A DNA stretch of 64,000 nucleotides from Candidatus Fermentithermobacillaceae bacterium (GCA_012842685.1 DUSI01000049.1:62001-126000), one strand, 5' to 3'. Shown: positions 32,996-42,725, numbered from the stretch's first letter. The notes: generated by a model from the sequence alone, not told the origin. Translations and numbers: made by a program.

Positions 32996-34168
32996 GTGGG
33001 CGAGAGAGCGAGCGCAGCCGGCGGACCGAAGAAGAGAGTCGTACTGGAGCTAGCTATGGGCCTGGATATCGGAGGGGCGGAAACCCATATAGTGAGCCTG
33101 TCCAGAGCTCTCAAAGACATGGGCTGGAAGGTCCTTGTGGCCTCCGGCGGGGGCAGGCGCGTAAGGGACATCACGGATTCGGGTATCGAGCATTTTCACG
33201 TGCCCCTCGGGTCGAGAAATCCTCTGGACATGCTCAGGGCCTACCGCGCCCTCCTCCACATCGTCAAGACGCGAAACGTGGACCTCCTCCACGCACACGC
33301 GCGGATCCCTGCGTGGATCGGCACGTACGTATCGAGAAGGTTGGGCGTTCCCCTCGTCACGACATACCACTGGACTTTCGTCTCGGGCTTTCCTTGGAAC
33401 CTGGTCTCAAGACCCGGGGACCTTACGATCGCCGTGAGCGATATAGTGAAGGACTACATCGTCAAGGAGTTCGGGTTTTCACCCGAGCTAATAACCGTCA
33501 TACCCAACGGGATAGACTGCGACGAGTTCCGCCCGGTTTCCCGCGAAGAGTACCTGAAGCTGAGAAGCGGCTTCTTCCCAGATCTGGCAGGCGGGCCGGT
33601 CCTGGTCTATGCTTCCCGGATGTGGCCCGACTTGGCGAACACGGCTTGTCAAACCGTCGAGGCCGCGACAATCCTGGCAGGAGCATACCCGGATCTCCGC
33701 CTGCTCATAGCTGGCGACGGCGATTCCCTCCCCAAAGTCGAACGAGCGGCTATGGAGGCCAACAGCCGCGCAGGCAGGGAGCTGGTGAGGTGTCTTGGCT
33801 TCGTGAACGACATGGCCAAGCTCTACCAGGCCTCGGACCTAGTCGTGGGCATGTCCCGTGTGGTGCTTGAGGCCATGGCCTGCGGGAAGCCTTGCATAGT
33901 AGCCGGGCCTCAAGGCGATTTCGGCCTCGTCACACCGGAAAACGCGCCTGAGCTTGAAAAGCGGAACTTCATCTCCAGAGGCGCTCCCAAGCCGGTCAAG
34001 CCGGATATCTTGGCCAGAGAGATAGATGAAGCTTTGCGTCATCCGCGGCTGGATGAGATCTGCCTGTTCGGCCTCGAACTCGTCCGTTCGGAGCATTCGG
34101 CCGAAGCGACTGCGAGGAAGGTAGCCGCTGTCTACGAACGGCTCCTCTGGGGCAACTCAGAGAAGTAA
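32996..34168 (+). CDS. GT4-type glycosyltransferase
   Basis: 390 residues from GTG 32996 (GAGAGGAGG six bases upstream); the ORF extends ten codons further but inside the ribosome site. GT-B fold: N-terminal GLDIGGAETHIVSLSRAL, inner hinge VIPNGIDCDEFRPV, and a C-terminal domain with LVYASRMW, LLIAGDGDSLPKVE and an E-x7-E-like VVLEAMACGKPCIVAG. It transfers a sugar from a nucleotide donor to an unknown acceptor, probably for cell-surface glycan. It is a single gene inserted between ylxM and hypD, ending in a hairpin at 34173. No other sugar gene is near. Confidence 0.85.
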   Translation: MGERASAAGGPKKRVVLELAMGLDIGGAETHIVSLSRALKDMGWKVLVASGGGRRVRDITDSGIEHFHVPLGSRNPLDMLRAYRALLHIVKTRNVDLLHAHARIPAWIGTYVSRRLGVPLVTTYHWTFVSGFPWNLVSRPGDLTIAVSDIVKDYIVKEFGFSPELITVIPNGIDCDEFRPVSREEYLKLRSGFFPDLAGGPVLVYASRMWPDLANTACQTVEAATILAGAYPDLRLLIAGDGDSLPKVERAAMEANSRAGRELVRCLGFVNDMAKLYQASDLVVGMSRVVLEAMACGKPCIVAGPQGDFGLVTPENAPELEKRNFISRGAPKPVKPDILAREIDEALRHPRLDEICLFGLELVRSEHSAEATARKVAAVYERLLWGNSEK

Positions 34169-34172
34169 AGCA

Positions 34173-34194
34173 CCGGGGCGAGAAAACGCCCCGG
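34173..34194. terminator. Hairpin between convergent genes
   Basis: CCGGGGCG (34173-34180), loop AGAAAA, CGCCCCGG (34187-34194). It lies five bases after the glycosyltransferase stop and 36 bases past the stop of hypD, so it may serve both. The T-richness that follows on the forward strand is modest. Confidence 0.6.
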
Positions 34195-34230
34195 CCTGGA
34201 ATCTCTTTCCTCCTACTGAGCAAGACTGCG

Positions 34231-36591
34231 TCAGAACGACCTGTGCTCCGTCCGCGCGATGATCTCGTCCTGCAAAGCGCGACTTAAGTCGCAGAAGTAA
34301 TCGCTGTACCCTGCGACCCTCACGATGAGGTCCCGGTACCTCTCGGGATGCTTCTGCGCTTCTCTTAGGGTTTCGGCCCTTATGACGTTGAACTGTATGT
34401 GATGGCCGCCCATCTTGAAATAGGCCCTTATGAGGTTCATGAGCGCCCTGAGGCCTTCTTCCCCATCCAGCACGTCAGGAGAGAACTTCTGGTTGAGGAG
34501 CGTGCCGCCGGTCCGCACGTGATCCATCTTGGCGGCCGACTTGAGCACTGCGGTCGGCCCGTTCTTGTCCCGTCCCTGGACCGGAGATATGCCCTCAGAC
34601 AGGGGTTCCCCCGCAAGCCTTCCGTCGGGGGTCGCACCCGTCACAGACCCGAAGTAGACGTGACACGTAGTCGGGAGCATGTCTATGTGGTACGTGCCGC
34701 CGGTCGGGCTTTTCCGACCGTCCACATGGCGGAAGAACATATCGAAGACCCGCCTCATTATGTCGTCGGCGCGGTCGTCGTCGTTTCCGTACTTGGGGCA
34801 CTGGGAGATCGCCATCTCCCTGAGGGAGGACGCGCCTTCGAAGTTCCTGTCGAGCACTGCTACGAGTTCTTCAATGCCGATGAGCCTTCTCTCGAACACC
34901 AGGCCGTTTATGGCCGCCAGGCTATCGGTGACCGAACCGATCCCTACACCCTGGATGTACCTGGTGTGGTACCTTGCGCCCCCGGCGTTGTAGTCGGTGC
35001 CCTTCTCTATGCAGTCGTTTATGAGGACAGAGAGGAACGGGCAGGGCATGTTCTCCGCATAGAGGTTCTCGATTATGTTGTTGCCCTTGATCTTTATGTC
35101 GATGAAATGCTTGAGCTGCTCTTCGTAAGCCCTCATGAGGTCCTCAAAGGAAGTCCAAGACGAAGGCTCGCCGGTCCTCTTGCCAATCACCTTGCCCGTC
35201 CGGGGGTCTACACCGTTATGGAGGGTGACCTCCAGTATCTTGGGGAGGTTCAGGTAGCCCGTAAGGATGTAGCTTTCCTTGCCGAACGCCCCGGTCTCGA
35301 CGCAACCGGACGTTCCTCCCTGCCTTGCGTCTTCTACTGACTTGCCCATCCGGAGCATCTCCTGGACGATCACGTCGGCATTGAAGACCGAGGGCTGGCC
35401 CCACCCCTTCCTGATGATCTCGCAGGCCTTCCTCAGGAAATGGTCAGGGTTCTTGGCGCTCAGCTGGATGTTCGACGAAGGCTGGAGCAGCCTCATCTCG
35501 TCTATGACCTCAAGGAGCAAATAGGACACTTCGTTTACCCCGTCCGAACCGTCGACCTTGAGCCCGCCGACGTTTATGTTGGCGAAGTCGGTATAAGTGC
35601 CGCTTTCGGCAAGGGTAATACCCACCTTGGGAGGCGCGGGCTGGTTGTTGAATTTCACCCAGAAACACTGGAGGAGCTCCTTGGCGTCCTCGCGGGTAAG
35701 GGTGCCTTCCTCGATCTCCCTCTTGTAGAACGAGTAAAGGTGCTGGTCGAGCCTGCCCGGGTTGAAGGAGTCCCACGTGTTGAGTTCGGTGATGACGCCT
35801 ATGTGGCAGTACCAGTACATCTGGAGGGCTTCCCAGAAAGTCCTGGGCGGGTGCGCGGGTACCCAAGACGAAATCTCCGCGATCTTAAGGAGTTCCCCTT
35901 TCCTCATGGGGTCCTCACAGGTTTCCGCCATCTTCCTCGCAAGCTCGGCGTGGCGCCTTGCGTAGGCGATGATGGCGTCGCAGCATATCTCCATCGCTTT
36001 GAGCTCTTCCCGCTTTTGGTACGCCAGGGGGTCGTTTTCAAAGTCAAGGGACCCGATGGCCCTCCGGATGTCTTCTTTGAAATCGAGAAAGCCCTTCTTG
36101 TAGATCTTGTCGTCCAGGACCGTGTGTCCCGGCGCCCGCTGCTCCATGAACTCGGTGAAGATCCCCGCCTCGTATGCGTCGAGCCACTCTTTTGACATCT
36201 GGGAGAAGAGCTTGTGCCTCATCGACCTCTTTTCCCAGTAGGGGATGATTATCTCCTCCTGGGCCTTCCGTGCTTCAGGGCTTACCCGGAAGAAGGTCTT
36301 CTCCCTGTCATTTATGATCTGAAAGTCTTCGAGCGTGTGGCAGCAGAGCTCCGGATAGGTGGGAGTCCTCTTGGGGCGTTCTCCCCTCTCGCCCACTATG
36401 AGCTCTCCGTCCCCGATATAGATGGCCTTGTTTTCCATGAGCGTTTTGAAAACCAGCGCCCTCAATACGGGAGTCGAAACCTTGCCCAGGTGTTCCTTGT
36501 AAACCTCCGTGACGATGAGCGCCCGCTCTATGGAAAGCTCGGGCACCGCGTTCAAGCTCTTATCCCGCAGTCTCCTTACTCTCTCCCTCAC
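34231..36591 (-). CDS. hypD: Glycyl-radical enzyme, trans-4-hydroxyproline dehydratase (HypD) type
   Basis: 786 residues from GTG 36591 (GGGGGGA six bases upstream). The glycyl-radical motif RVAGYSDYF has its Gly at 761, and the thiyl site GTSGCVETGAFGKE gives Cys430 and Glu432. By my recollection of the Clostridioides difficile HypD structure, its active-site residues (His160, Asp278, Ser334, Asp339, Phe340, Cys434, Glu436, Tyr450, Thr645, Gly765) all have counterparts here four positions earlier (156, 274, 330, 335, 336, 430, 432, 446, 641, 761). HypD dehydrates trans-4-hydroxyproline to pyrroline-5-carboxylate in anaerobes. The activase gene lies 57 bases upstream. No pyrroline-carboxylate reductase is adjacent. 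Confidence 0.82.
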   Translation of the reverse strand: MRERVRRLRDKSLNAVPELSIERALIVTEVYKEHLGKVSTPVLRALVFKTLMENKAIYIGDGELIVGERGERPKRTPTYPELCCHTLEDFQIINDREKTFFRVSPEARKAQEEIIIPYWEKRSMRHKLFSQMSKEWLDAYEAGIFTEFMEQRAPGHTVLDDKIYKKGFLDFKEDIRRAIGSLDFENDPLAYQKREELKAMEICCDAIIAYARRHAELARKMAETCEDPMRKGELLKIAEISSWVPAHPPRTFWEALQMYWYCHIGVITELNTWDSFNPGRLDQHLYSFYKREIEEGTLTREDAKELLQCFWVKFNNQPAPPKVGITLAESGTYTDFANINVGGLKVDGSDGVNEVSYLLLEVIDEMRLLQPSSNIQLSAKNPDHFLRKACEIIRKGWGQPSVFNADVIVQEMLRMGKSVEDARQGGTSGCVETGAFGKESYILTGYLNLPKILEVTLHNGVDPRTGKVIGKRTGEPSSWTSFEDLMRAYEEQLKHFIDIKIKGNNIIENLYAENMPCPFLSVLINDCIEKGTDYNAGGARYHTRYIQGVGIGSVTDSLAAINGLVFERRLIGIEELVAVLDRNFEGASSLREMAISQCPKYGNDDDRADDIMRRVFDMFFRHVDGRKSPTGGTYHIDMLPTTCHVYFGSVTGATPDGRLAGEPLSEGISPVQGRDKNGPTAVLKSAAKMDHVRTGGTLLNQKFSPDVLDGEEGLRALMNLIRAYFKMGGHHIQFNVIRAETLREAQKHPERYRDLIVRVAGYSDYFCDLSRALQDEIIARTEHRSF

Positions 36592-36648
36592 GGCAAATCC
36601 CCCCGGATTTTCCTTCTCACCAGGCCAAAAGACTCCTCCCACGAAAGC

Positions 36649-37572
36649 CTACGACTTGCCGCTCACATGGGTGCTGAGGCCAAACCCCCTCAATATATCC
36701 ACCACGCGTTCAATCTCCTCGTCGCCAGGTCTCAGGAGCCCGGTCAGAGAGTAATCCCTGCCGAGCCGCTCGTACTTCTCCTTTCCCATGTCGTGATAGG
36801 GAAGGACGGTCACTTCACGGACCCCAGCCGACGAAAGGAATTCTCCCGTACGCTGTATATTGCGCTCGTCGTCATTCATGCCCGGTATTAGCGGCAACCT
36901 GGCGATGACCGCCTTGCCGCTCCGGGCCAACCGGCGGAGGTTAGCCAAGATGACTCCGTTCGGCGCTCCGGTGAGCTCCCGGTGCAGAGCATCATCCATG
37001 TGCTTTACGTCGTAGAGGAAAAGGTCGGAGTAAGGGATGATCTTCTCAAAGATATCCCAGGACGAAAAGCCGCACGTATCAACCGCGGTCATAAGCCCCG
37101 CTTCCTTTGAAAGCCTGAGAGCGGCTTCGAGGAAATCGGGTTGCATCAGGGGCTCGCCGCCCGAAAAGGTAACTCCGCCTCCCGACTCATCGAAAAACAC
37201 GTTGTCCTTGAGGGCTTCCGACACGACTTCCTCGGCAGTCACCCTTCGACCGGAGATACCCCTCGCCCCCGCGGGACAGACACTTACGCACTTTCCACAC
37301 GCCAAGCATTTTCGCCCTGTTTGGCATACCTCTCCGCTCGAGAGCTCAATAGCTCCTCCCGGGCAGGAGACGGCGCACGCGCCGCAGCCTATACACCTCG
37401 TCTTCCAGTACATGACCTCGGGCGACGGGCTCTGGCTCTCCGGGTTGTGGCACCAGAGGCACCTCAGGGGGCAGCCTTTGAGAAACACCGTGGTCCTGAG
37501 GCCGGGGCCGTCGTGTAGGGAAAACCGCTGTATGTTGAATATGACCCCTTTCGGGCTGTCCAAAACTCGCAT
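36649..37572 (-). CDS. Glycyl-radical enzyme activating protein (radical SAM)
   Basis: 307 residues from ATG 37572, four bases after ftsY. The radical-SAM cluster motif is CPLRCLWCHNPE (Cx3Cx2C, near residue 35), preceded by FSLHDGPGLRTTVF. Two inserted 4Fe-4S ferredoxin motifs follow (CIGCGACAVSCPGG; CLACGKCVSVCPAG), as in activases of HypD, GlpI-type and related dehydratases. FSGGEPLMQ is the SAM-binding GGE motif. It makes the glycyl radical on the enzyme encoded next. Oxygen sensitive, cytoplasmic. The pair follows smc-ftsY on the same strand. Confidence 0.92.
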   Translation of the reverse strand: MRVLDSPKGVIFNIQRFSLHDGPGLRTTVFLKGCPLRCLWCHNPESQSPSPEVMYWKTRCIGCGACAVSCPGGAIELSSGEVCQTGRKCLACGKCVSVCPAGARGISGRRVTAEEVVSEALKDNVFFDESGGGVTFSGGEPLMQPDFLEAALRLSKEAGLMTAVDTCGFSSWDIFEKIIPYSDLFLYDVKHMDDALHRELTGAPNGVILANLRRLARSGKAVIARLPLIPGMNDDERNIQRTGEFLSSAGVREVTVLPYHDMGKEKYERLGRDYSLTGLLRPGDEEIERVVDILRGFGLSTHVSGKS

Positions 37573-37576
37573 CTCC

Positions 37577-38494
37577 CTATTCAGGCCTCGCGAAAAGCGC
37601 CTTGGCAAAAGCACGGGCATCGAAATCCCTGAGGTCGTCCGCAGACTCGCCCACTCCTACGAGCTTTATGGGAAGGCCCAGTTCGTCTGCTATCGCCACG
37701 GCAATGCCGCCTTTAGAAGAACCGTCCAGCTTCGTTATGCAGACCCCTGTGACCCCTGCGGCCTCTGCAAAAACCCTGGCCTGGTTCAGGCCGTTCTGTC
37801 CGGTCGTCCCGTCGATGACGAGGATGACCTCGTGGGGCGCGCCCGGGAGCTCTCTGCCGATCACCCGGATTATCTTCTTCAGCTCTTCCATGAGGTTGCC
37901 CTTGGTGTGGAGCCGGCCGGCGGTGTCCACGAGCACGAGATCTACACCTCTTGAGATGGCGGCCCTGACCGCATCGAAGGCCACCGCGCCGGGATCGGAC
38001 CCGCTCTGGTGGGCTATGATGGTTGAGCCCGTCCGCTTCGCCCATACCGCAAGCTGCTCCTGCGCGGCGGCCCGGAAAGTATCCGCGGCGGCCATTATCA
38101 CGCTCTTACCCTGGCCCCGCCACCTCTCGGCCAGCTTGCCTATGGTGGTGGTCTTGCCGGCTCCGTTCACTCCCACGAGCACATAGACCGTGGGGCCGGA
38201 AGGGGCAGTCCTGAGGGGCTCGGAGACCCCCTCCAGGATCTCCGCCACCATCTCTTCCATGACGCCGAAAAGCTCCTCAGGAGTCTTCAGGTTCCTCTTC
38301 TTGTTCTCCTCTTGGATCCTGTCGCGGAGCGCCATGGCCGCCTTCAGGCCCACGTCTGACTGGATGAGCACTTCCTCGAGTTCATCCAGGAACTCCTGGG
38401 TTACCCGGCCCCCTGTGAATATGGACGTGACCGCCTCCCTGAGGCTGGAAGACGTCCGTTTGAGGCCGCTTCGGAGCCTATCGAAAAGACTCAT
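37577..38494 (-). CDS. ftsY: SRP receptor FtsY
   Basis: 305 residues, N and G domains only, without the long acidic A domain of E. coli. GVNGAGKTTTIGKLAERW (G1), DTAGRLHTKGNLMEEL (G3), TKLDGSSKGGIAVAIADEL (G4). It docks Ffh-ribosome complexes at the membrane. Its start overlaps the smc stop by four bases (ATGA), the standard smc-ftsY pair. Confidence 0.96.
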   Translation of the reverse strand: MSLFDRLRSGLKRTSSSLREAVTSIFTGGRVTQEFLDELEEVLIQSDVGLKAAMALRDRIQEENKKRNLKTPEELFGVMEEMVAEILEGVSEPLRTAPSGPTVYVLVGVNGAGKTTTIGKLAERWRGQGKSVIMAAADTFRAAAQEQLAVWAKRTGSTIIAHQSGSDPGAVAFDAVRAAISRGVDLVLVDTAGRLHTKGNLMEELKKIIRVIGRELPGAPHEVILVIDGTTGQNGLNQARVFAEAAGVTGVCITKLDGSSKGGIAVAIADELGLPIKLVGVGESADDLRDFDARAFAKALFARPE

Positions 38495-41400
38495 ACTATC
38501 TCTCCCTGCCTAGCGTCTACTTCATCCAGTCGCATGCCGAAAACCTTGGAGACCCCGGGCTCCTGCATGGTCACCCCATAGAGGAGATCCGCCGCCTCCA
38601 TGGTGGCCCGCTGGTGCGTAATGACTAGGAACTGAGTATTCTTCGAGTACCTCTTCAAGAACTCGCCGAACCTCACGACGTTGGATTCGTCCAAAGCCGT
38701 ATCAACCTCGTCAAGCACTATGAGCGGCGATGGCTTTACAGACAGTATAGCGAAGATAAGGGCTATGCCGCACAGGGACCTTTCGCCACCAGAAAGGAGG
38801 CTCAGGTGTTTCTGCCTTCTCCCAGGCGGCTCGGCGATCACCTCAACACCGAGGGTATCTTCGATGAGCTGGAGATCGCCCCGGCCGCCGCCGAAAAGCT
38901 CCTTGAATATCTCGCGGAAACTCTCCCGCACCTGACTGAAAGTCTCGAGGAACCGCCTTTCGATCTCTTTCTCCACTACCTCTCTCGCCTTGTTGATCTC
39001 CCGTATGGCCTCTTCTACATCGGCCCTTTCGACCGCGATGAGCTCGAGCCTCTCGGAGAGCTCCTTGAGCTCCTCCTCGGCCTTGAGGTTGACGCTTCCG
39101 AGAGACCGGAGGGCTTCGTCGAACTCCTCGATCCTGCTTAAGGCTTGTGCCCTGGAGACCTTCTCAAAGGGAATACCCGAAAGGTCCCGGATGCCGAATT
39201 CAGACGCGATGAGCTCCCTCGTATCTATGAGCGCCTGCTCCGCGGCCCTTAGCTCCGCGGCGGCCTCCTCGATCCTGGAAAGGATCGCCTCTGAATCCCG
39301 CTCGATCCTCGCTATCTCGGCCTGGCATTCGGAGATGGCCCTGAGAAGCGCGTCTCTCTCAGCAGACTTCTCTTCGAAAAGCCCCGCAAGGCGCCTGGAC
39401 TCGGCCTCGAGGGCCGAAATCCTCGCCCCGAGGGATGCGGTAAGGGCCTCCAGCTGTCTGAGCCTCGAGCTGCCCTTCTCGATCTCGTTTTCTTCTTCGG
39501 CGAGAGCCTTTTCGTGGGATGACCTCTCACCGCCTATGCCGTCAAGGCGTCTCATCACCGCAGAAAGCTCGCGCTCGAGGACCTCCTTCTCCGCCCTGAG
39601 CCTCTTGATCTCGCCCGAGTACTTGTCGTCGGATAGAGAAACGGCTCTGAGCCTTTCATCCAGCTCCTCGAGCTCGCCTTGTTTCTCTCTCATGCGCCGG
39701 GAAACCTCATCCAGTCGTCCGCCCAGATCCTCAAGTTCCAGGGCCAGGTGCTTTTCCGCCTCCTCCAGGAAAAGCACCTGGGGCTCCCGCTCCTCGACCT
39801 CGGCGCGCAGGGCAGAAGCGGAACCGCGGGTCCTCTTGAGCTCCTCCTCGAGCCTGGATATTTGGGAGGCAAGTTGCCCCAAGAGGGAAGCGCATTTTTC
39901 CCGCTCGGCGGAGATCGCCTTCAGCTCCTTCTCGAGAGACGCCCTTCTTTGGAGCACAAGGTCCATCTCGCCGGATAGCCTGGCCTCTTCGGCCGCAAGG
40001 TCCATGAGGTCCTGTTTCCTCCTGAAAAGGGCCTCGCTCCTGGGAGCCTCGCCGCCCGTCATGGCGCCGCCCGGCTCGATGCTCTCTCCCGACAACGTGA
40101 CGGTGCGGGTGGTCCAGCCGGAGGCCCTCATGAAAGCCAGGGCGGTGTCCAGGTCGTCGGCGAGGACGATCCTGCCGCACAGGTACTTGACGCACGGTTC
40201 CACATGTTCGGGGTAAGAAAGCACCGAGAGGAGGGGTCGCACACCCTTCATGCTGCTAAGTACCTGTATCGCCCTGGGGTGCAGGTCTCTCGGCCTCATG
40301 AGGCTCACAGGCAGGAACGTCGCCCTGCCGCCGCCTATCTTCTTGAGCATCGAGATGGCGGCCTTGGCGGCTTCTTCATCATCGACAACGATGTTTTCGG
40401 CGGCCCCACCTATGGCTGCCGATAGCGCCGGGATGTACCTCCCGTCGCAAGATACGAGCTGGCTGACGGCGCCTATAACTCCCTTGAGCCTGCCCTGGGA
40501 TGCGGCCTCAAGCACCGAACGGGGCCCTTTCCCGTAACCTTCAAAAGCCCTCTCGAGGTCTTCCAGCAGCTTCTTCCTGGCTCGCACCGCCGAAAGCCGC
40601 GCGCCCAGGTTCTTCTCCGCGGCGAGTTCTTTGTCCAAGGCAGCTCTCAGGGAACCCGCCCTCGAGTCCAGGTCCGAAAGCCGTTTCTCCTCGGCGGCAT
40701 GCCTCTCAGATCCTTCTTTAACGGTCGCTTCGAGGGCAGATGCCCGGGCTTCTTCGGCCTCTATCTTCGCCCTGGACGCCTCGAGGAACGACGTGAGCTC
40801 CCTACGCTGCCTCCGGTTCTCATCGAGTTTCCTCCTGAGATCGTCTCCCGACCTCTGGAGCCTTGCGAGTTCTCCCGTGAGTTCCACCACTTCCGTGCGC
40901 AGGGCGATAGCCCTTTCGCTGTATGCCTTCCTGAGGCCCTCGTGTCTGGCCCTTTCGGCCTCGGCTTCTTCGAGCTTCTCCTGGGCCGCGCGGAGGCTCG
41001 TTTCGAGTTCATCCTTCCTCGCGGAGAGGGAGTTCTCTTCGGCGGCCAGTTTCTTGAGATCCCTCTGGAGAGCCTCCTTCCTGGCGGAACGGGTTTCAAT
41101 TTCCTTGAGGAGAGCCACCGCCTGACCCCGAGCTCCATCCCGCTCTTTCTCGAGGGAAAGGAGCTCTTGGGCACACTCTTCTCTGAGCCTCTGGCACTCA
41201 GCGATGGCTTCATCCAGGGCGGGCCTCTTCTCTGACAAGGACGCCTCCTTTTCCCTGAGCCTAGGCCCCGAGACCTCCATGGCATCCCGCTCGGACCTGA
41301 GCCTCTCCAGACGCCTTTTGAGGTTTGAGATCCTCCGCTCGTCTTCCTCTGCCTGGGAAAGCCACATGGCGAGCTCCACTTCCTGCTTTCTCGCCTGGAT

Positions 41401-42033
41401 CTCCCGGTACTTCCTTGCAGCCTCCGAGTCTACTGCCAGTTTCTCCCTCCGGGAGACCAGCTCGACAGTGAGGTCGTCGAGCCTCTTGAGCTCCGCCTCT
41501 GCGTGGGCGAGACGCGTTTCCATATCCCTCTTATCGAGCCTCACCCGGGCTACTCCCGACGCCTCTTCTATCCACACCCGCCTCTCCTCGGGCCTGCCTG
41601 AAGCGAGCTCGTGTATGGTGCCTTGCCCTATTACCACGTACCCCGTGTGGGACAGCCCCGTCCCCGCCAGCGTCTCCACGATATCTTTCCAGCGGCAGAC
41701 CTTTCCGTTGAGCCGGTACTCACCGGTACCGTCCCGGTTCAGGCGGCGCACTATCTCGGTTTCGCTATCCTCCGTTATGCCGTCAAAGAGGAGCCTGACC
41801 TCACAAGAACCCATGGCCTTCCGTGTCTCGGTGCCCGAGAAAATGACGTCTTGCTGTCTGGTGGACCTCAGGACCCTGGGGTTCTGCTCTCCCAAGACCC
41901 ACCTCAAAGCATCCGCCAGGTTGGACTTGCCGCAGCCATTGGGACCTACTATGGCGGTGGCTCCCTTTCCGAGCGTTATCTCCGTCCTGTCGCAGAAAGA
42001 CTTGAAACCGTGCAGCGTGAGCTTCTTCAGCAC
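38491..42033 (-). CDS. smc: Chromosome condensation protein SMC
   Basis: 1180 residues, the usual size. Walker A IVGPNGCGKSNLADALRWV near residue 31, long coiled coils on both sides of the hinge (about 510-660, beginning near KGVIGAVSQLVSC), the ABC signature LSGGERSLCG and Walker B LIVLDEVDTALDESN at the C-terminus. Homodimer that organises chromosomes with ScpA/ScpB (not in the window). GTG start with GGGGG upstream. Long forward-strand frames opposite this gene are shadows. Confidence 0.97.
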   Translation of the reverse strand: MLKKLTLHGFKSFCDRTEITLGKGATAIVGPNGCGKSNLADALRWVLGEQNPRVLRSTRQQDVIFSGTETRKAMGSCEVRLLFDGITEDSETEIVRRLNRDGTGEYRLNGKVCRWKDIVETLAGTGLSHTGYVVIGQGTIHELASGRPEERRVWIEEASGVARVRLDKRDMETRLAHAEAELKRLDDLTVELVSRREKLAVDSEAARKYREIQARKQEVELAMWLSQAEEDERRISNLKRRLERLRSERDAMEVSGPRLREKEASLSEKRPALDEAIAECQRLREECAQELLSLEKERDGARGQAVALLKEIETRSARKEALQRDLKKLAAEENSLSARKDELETSLRAAQEKLEEAEAERARHEGLRKAYSERAIALRTEVVELTGELARLQRSGDDLRRKLDENRRQRRELTSFLEASRAKIEAEEARASALEATVKEGSERHAAEEKRLSDLDSRAGSLRAALDKELAAEKNLGARLSAVRARKKLLEDLERAFEGYGKGPRSVLEAASQGRLKGVIGAVSQLVSCDGRYIPALSAAIGGAAENIVVDDEEAAKAAISMLKKIGGGRATFLPVSLMRPRDLHPRAIQVLSSMKGVRPLLSVLSYPEHVEPCVKYLCGRIVLADDLDTALAFMRASGWTTRTVTLSGESIEPGGAMTGGEAPRSEALFRRKQDLMDLAAEEARLSGEMDLVLQRRASLEKELKAISAEREKCASLLGQLASQISRLEEELKRTRGSASALRAEVEEREPQVLFLEEAEKHLALELEDLGGRLDEVSRRMREKQGELEELDERLRAVSLSDDKYSGEIKRLRAEKEVLERELSAVMRRLDGIGGERSSHEKALAEEENEIEKGSSRLRQLEALTASLGARISALEAESRRLAGLFEEKSAERDALLRAISECQAEIARIERDSEAILSRIEEAAAELRAAEQALIDTRELIASEFGIRDLSGIPFEKVSRAQALSRIEEFDEALRSLGSVNLKAEEELKELSERLELIAVERADVEEAIREINKAREVVEKEIERRFLETFSQVRESFREIFKELFGGGRGDLQLIEDTLGVEVIAEPPGRRQKHLSLLSGGERSLCGIALIFAILSVKPSPLIVLDEVDTALDESNVVRFGEFLKRYSKNTQFLVITHQRATMEAADLLYGVTMQEPGVSKVFGMRLDEVDARQGEIV

Positions 42034-42061
42034 GAGTAGGCGGCCCCCTGTACACGAATCA

Positions 42062-42090
42062 TGTATAGAAGTGTATACGGCCCCTGTAAA
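42062..42090 (-). promoter_or_regulatory. Promoter of smc-ftsY
   Basis: Reverse strand: TTTACA (42085-42090), 17 bases, TATACA (42062-42067). Two partial TGTATA/TATACA palindromes overlap it and could bind a regulator, perhaps the S24-type protein encoded divergently at 42156. Confidence 0.6.
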
Positions 42091-42155
42091 GGGATCTTCC
42101 GCATGAGGTATAACTTTCTACCCGCTTCTCCACTTTCCCTAGGAGTGAACGGTGT

Positions 42156-42725
42156 TTGTCCATCATAGACGACATGATGCACATCATTATGAAGAACCCC
42201 AACGCTACGGCAAGGGACATTGCCAGAGAGCTCGGGTACGCCGAGGAGAAGTCGGTCTATTACTGGCTCGGGAAATCAGGCTACAGGGGCCTTAGGGACT
42301 TCAAGCTCGCCGTCTTGAGGCGCGCTCCCCGGGAGATGGGAGCCGGGACCGAGAAGCCTGCCTATGTCAGGGAGTCTTCAGGATCCCAGCTCAGGCTTTA
42401 CTCAGAAGACGAAGGGACCGTCCTTCCGGCAAGCCTGTGGGAACACATCCTAAGACAGGCAGGTCCCCAGAGCTACGGGGTGCTCCTCACCAAGTCTGAG
42501 TACCCTCCGCTCGTGTCCCGCGGAGACGTGCTGATCGTGGATCCCGAGGCGCCTTTCTTCCAGGGCGACCTCGCCTGGGTGAGCGTGAAAGGCTCAAAGC
42601 GACTGGTGAGAAGATACGGTCGCGCCGATGACCAAGATGTGTTCGTAGACGCCATAAGGCCGGGGCTCGTGCTAGTGCCCGACTCTGTCGACGGCAAAGT
42701 GGTACTCATCTTGAAGTCTCCGTAA
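42156..42725 (+). CDS. HTH regulator with S24/LexA-like C-terminal domain
   Basis: 189 residues from TTG 42156 (TAGGAGTG eight bases upstream). N-terminus with a helix-turn-helix: ATARDIARELGYAEEKSVYY then LGKSGYRGLRDFKLAVL. The C-terminal half (from about 95) resembles the LexA/cI S24 fold: KSEYPPLVSRGDVLIVDPEA, GDLAWVSVKGSKRLVRRYG. Possible catalytic Ser (in KSEYP) and Lys (in KGSKRL) can be aligned, but not surely. It is divergent from smc and convergent with rnc (20-base overlap). Targets unknown; it may be a LexA-like stress regulator or a domesticated phage repressor. Confidence 0.72.
   Translation: MSIIDDMMHIIMKNPNATARDIARELGYAEEKSVYYWLGKSGYRGLRDFKLAVLRRAPREMGAGTEKPAYVRESSGSQLRLYSEDEGTVLPASLWEHILRQAGPQSYGVLLTKSEYPPLVSRGDVLIVDPEAPFFQGDLAWVSVKGSKRLVRRYGRADDQDVFVDAIRPGLVLVPDSVDGKVVLILKSP

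Noticed and set aside
38990-40216. 408-codon forward frame opposite smc
   Set aside because: It is antisense to the coiled-coil part of SMC; the Ser/Arg/Leu-rich product is what the complement of Glu/Lys/Arg-rich codons gives in GC-rich DNA.
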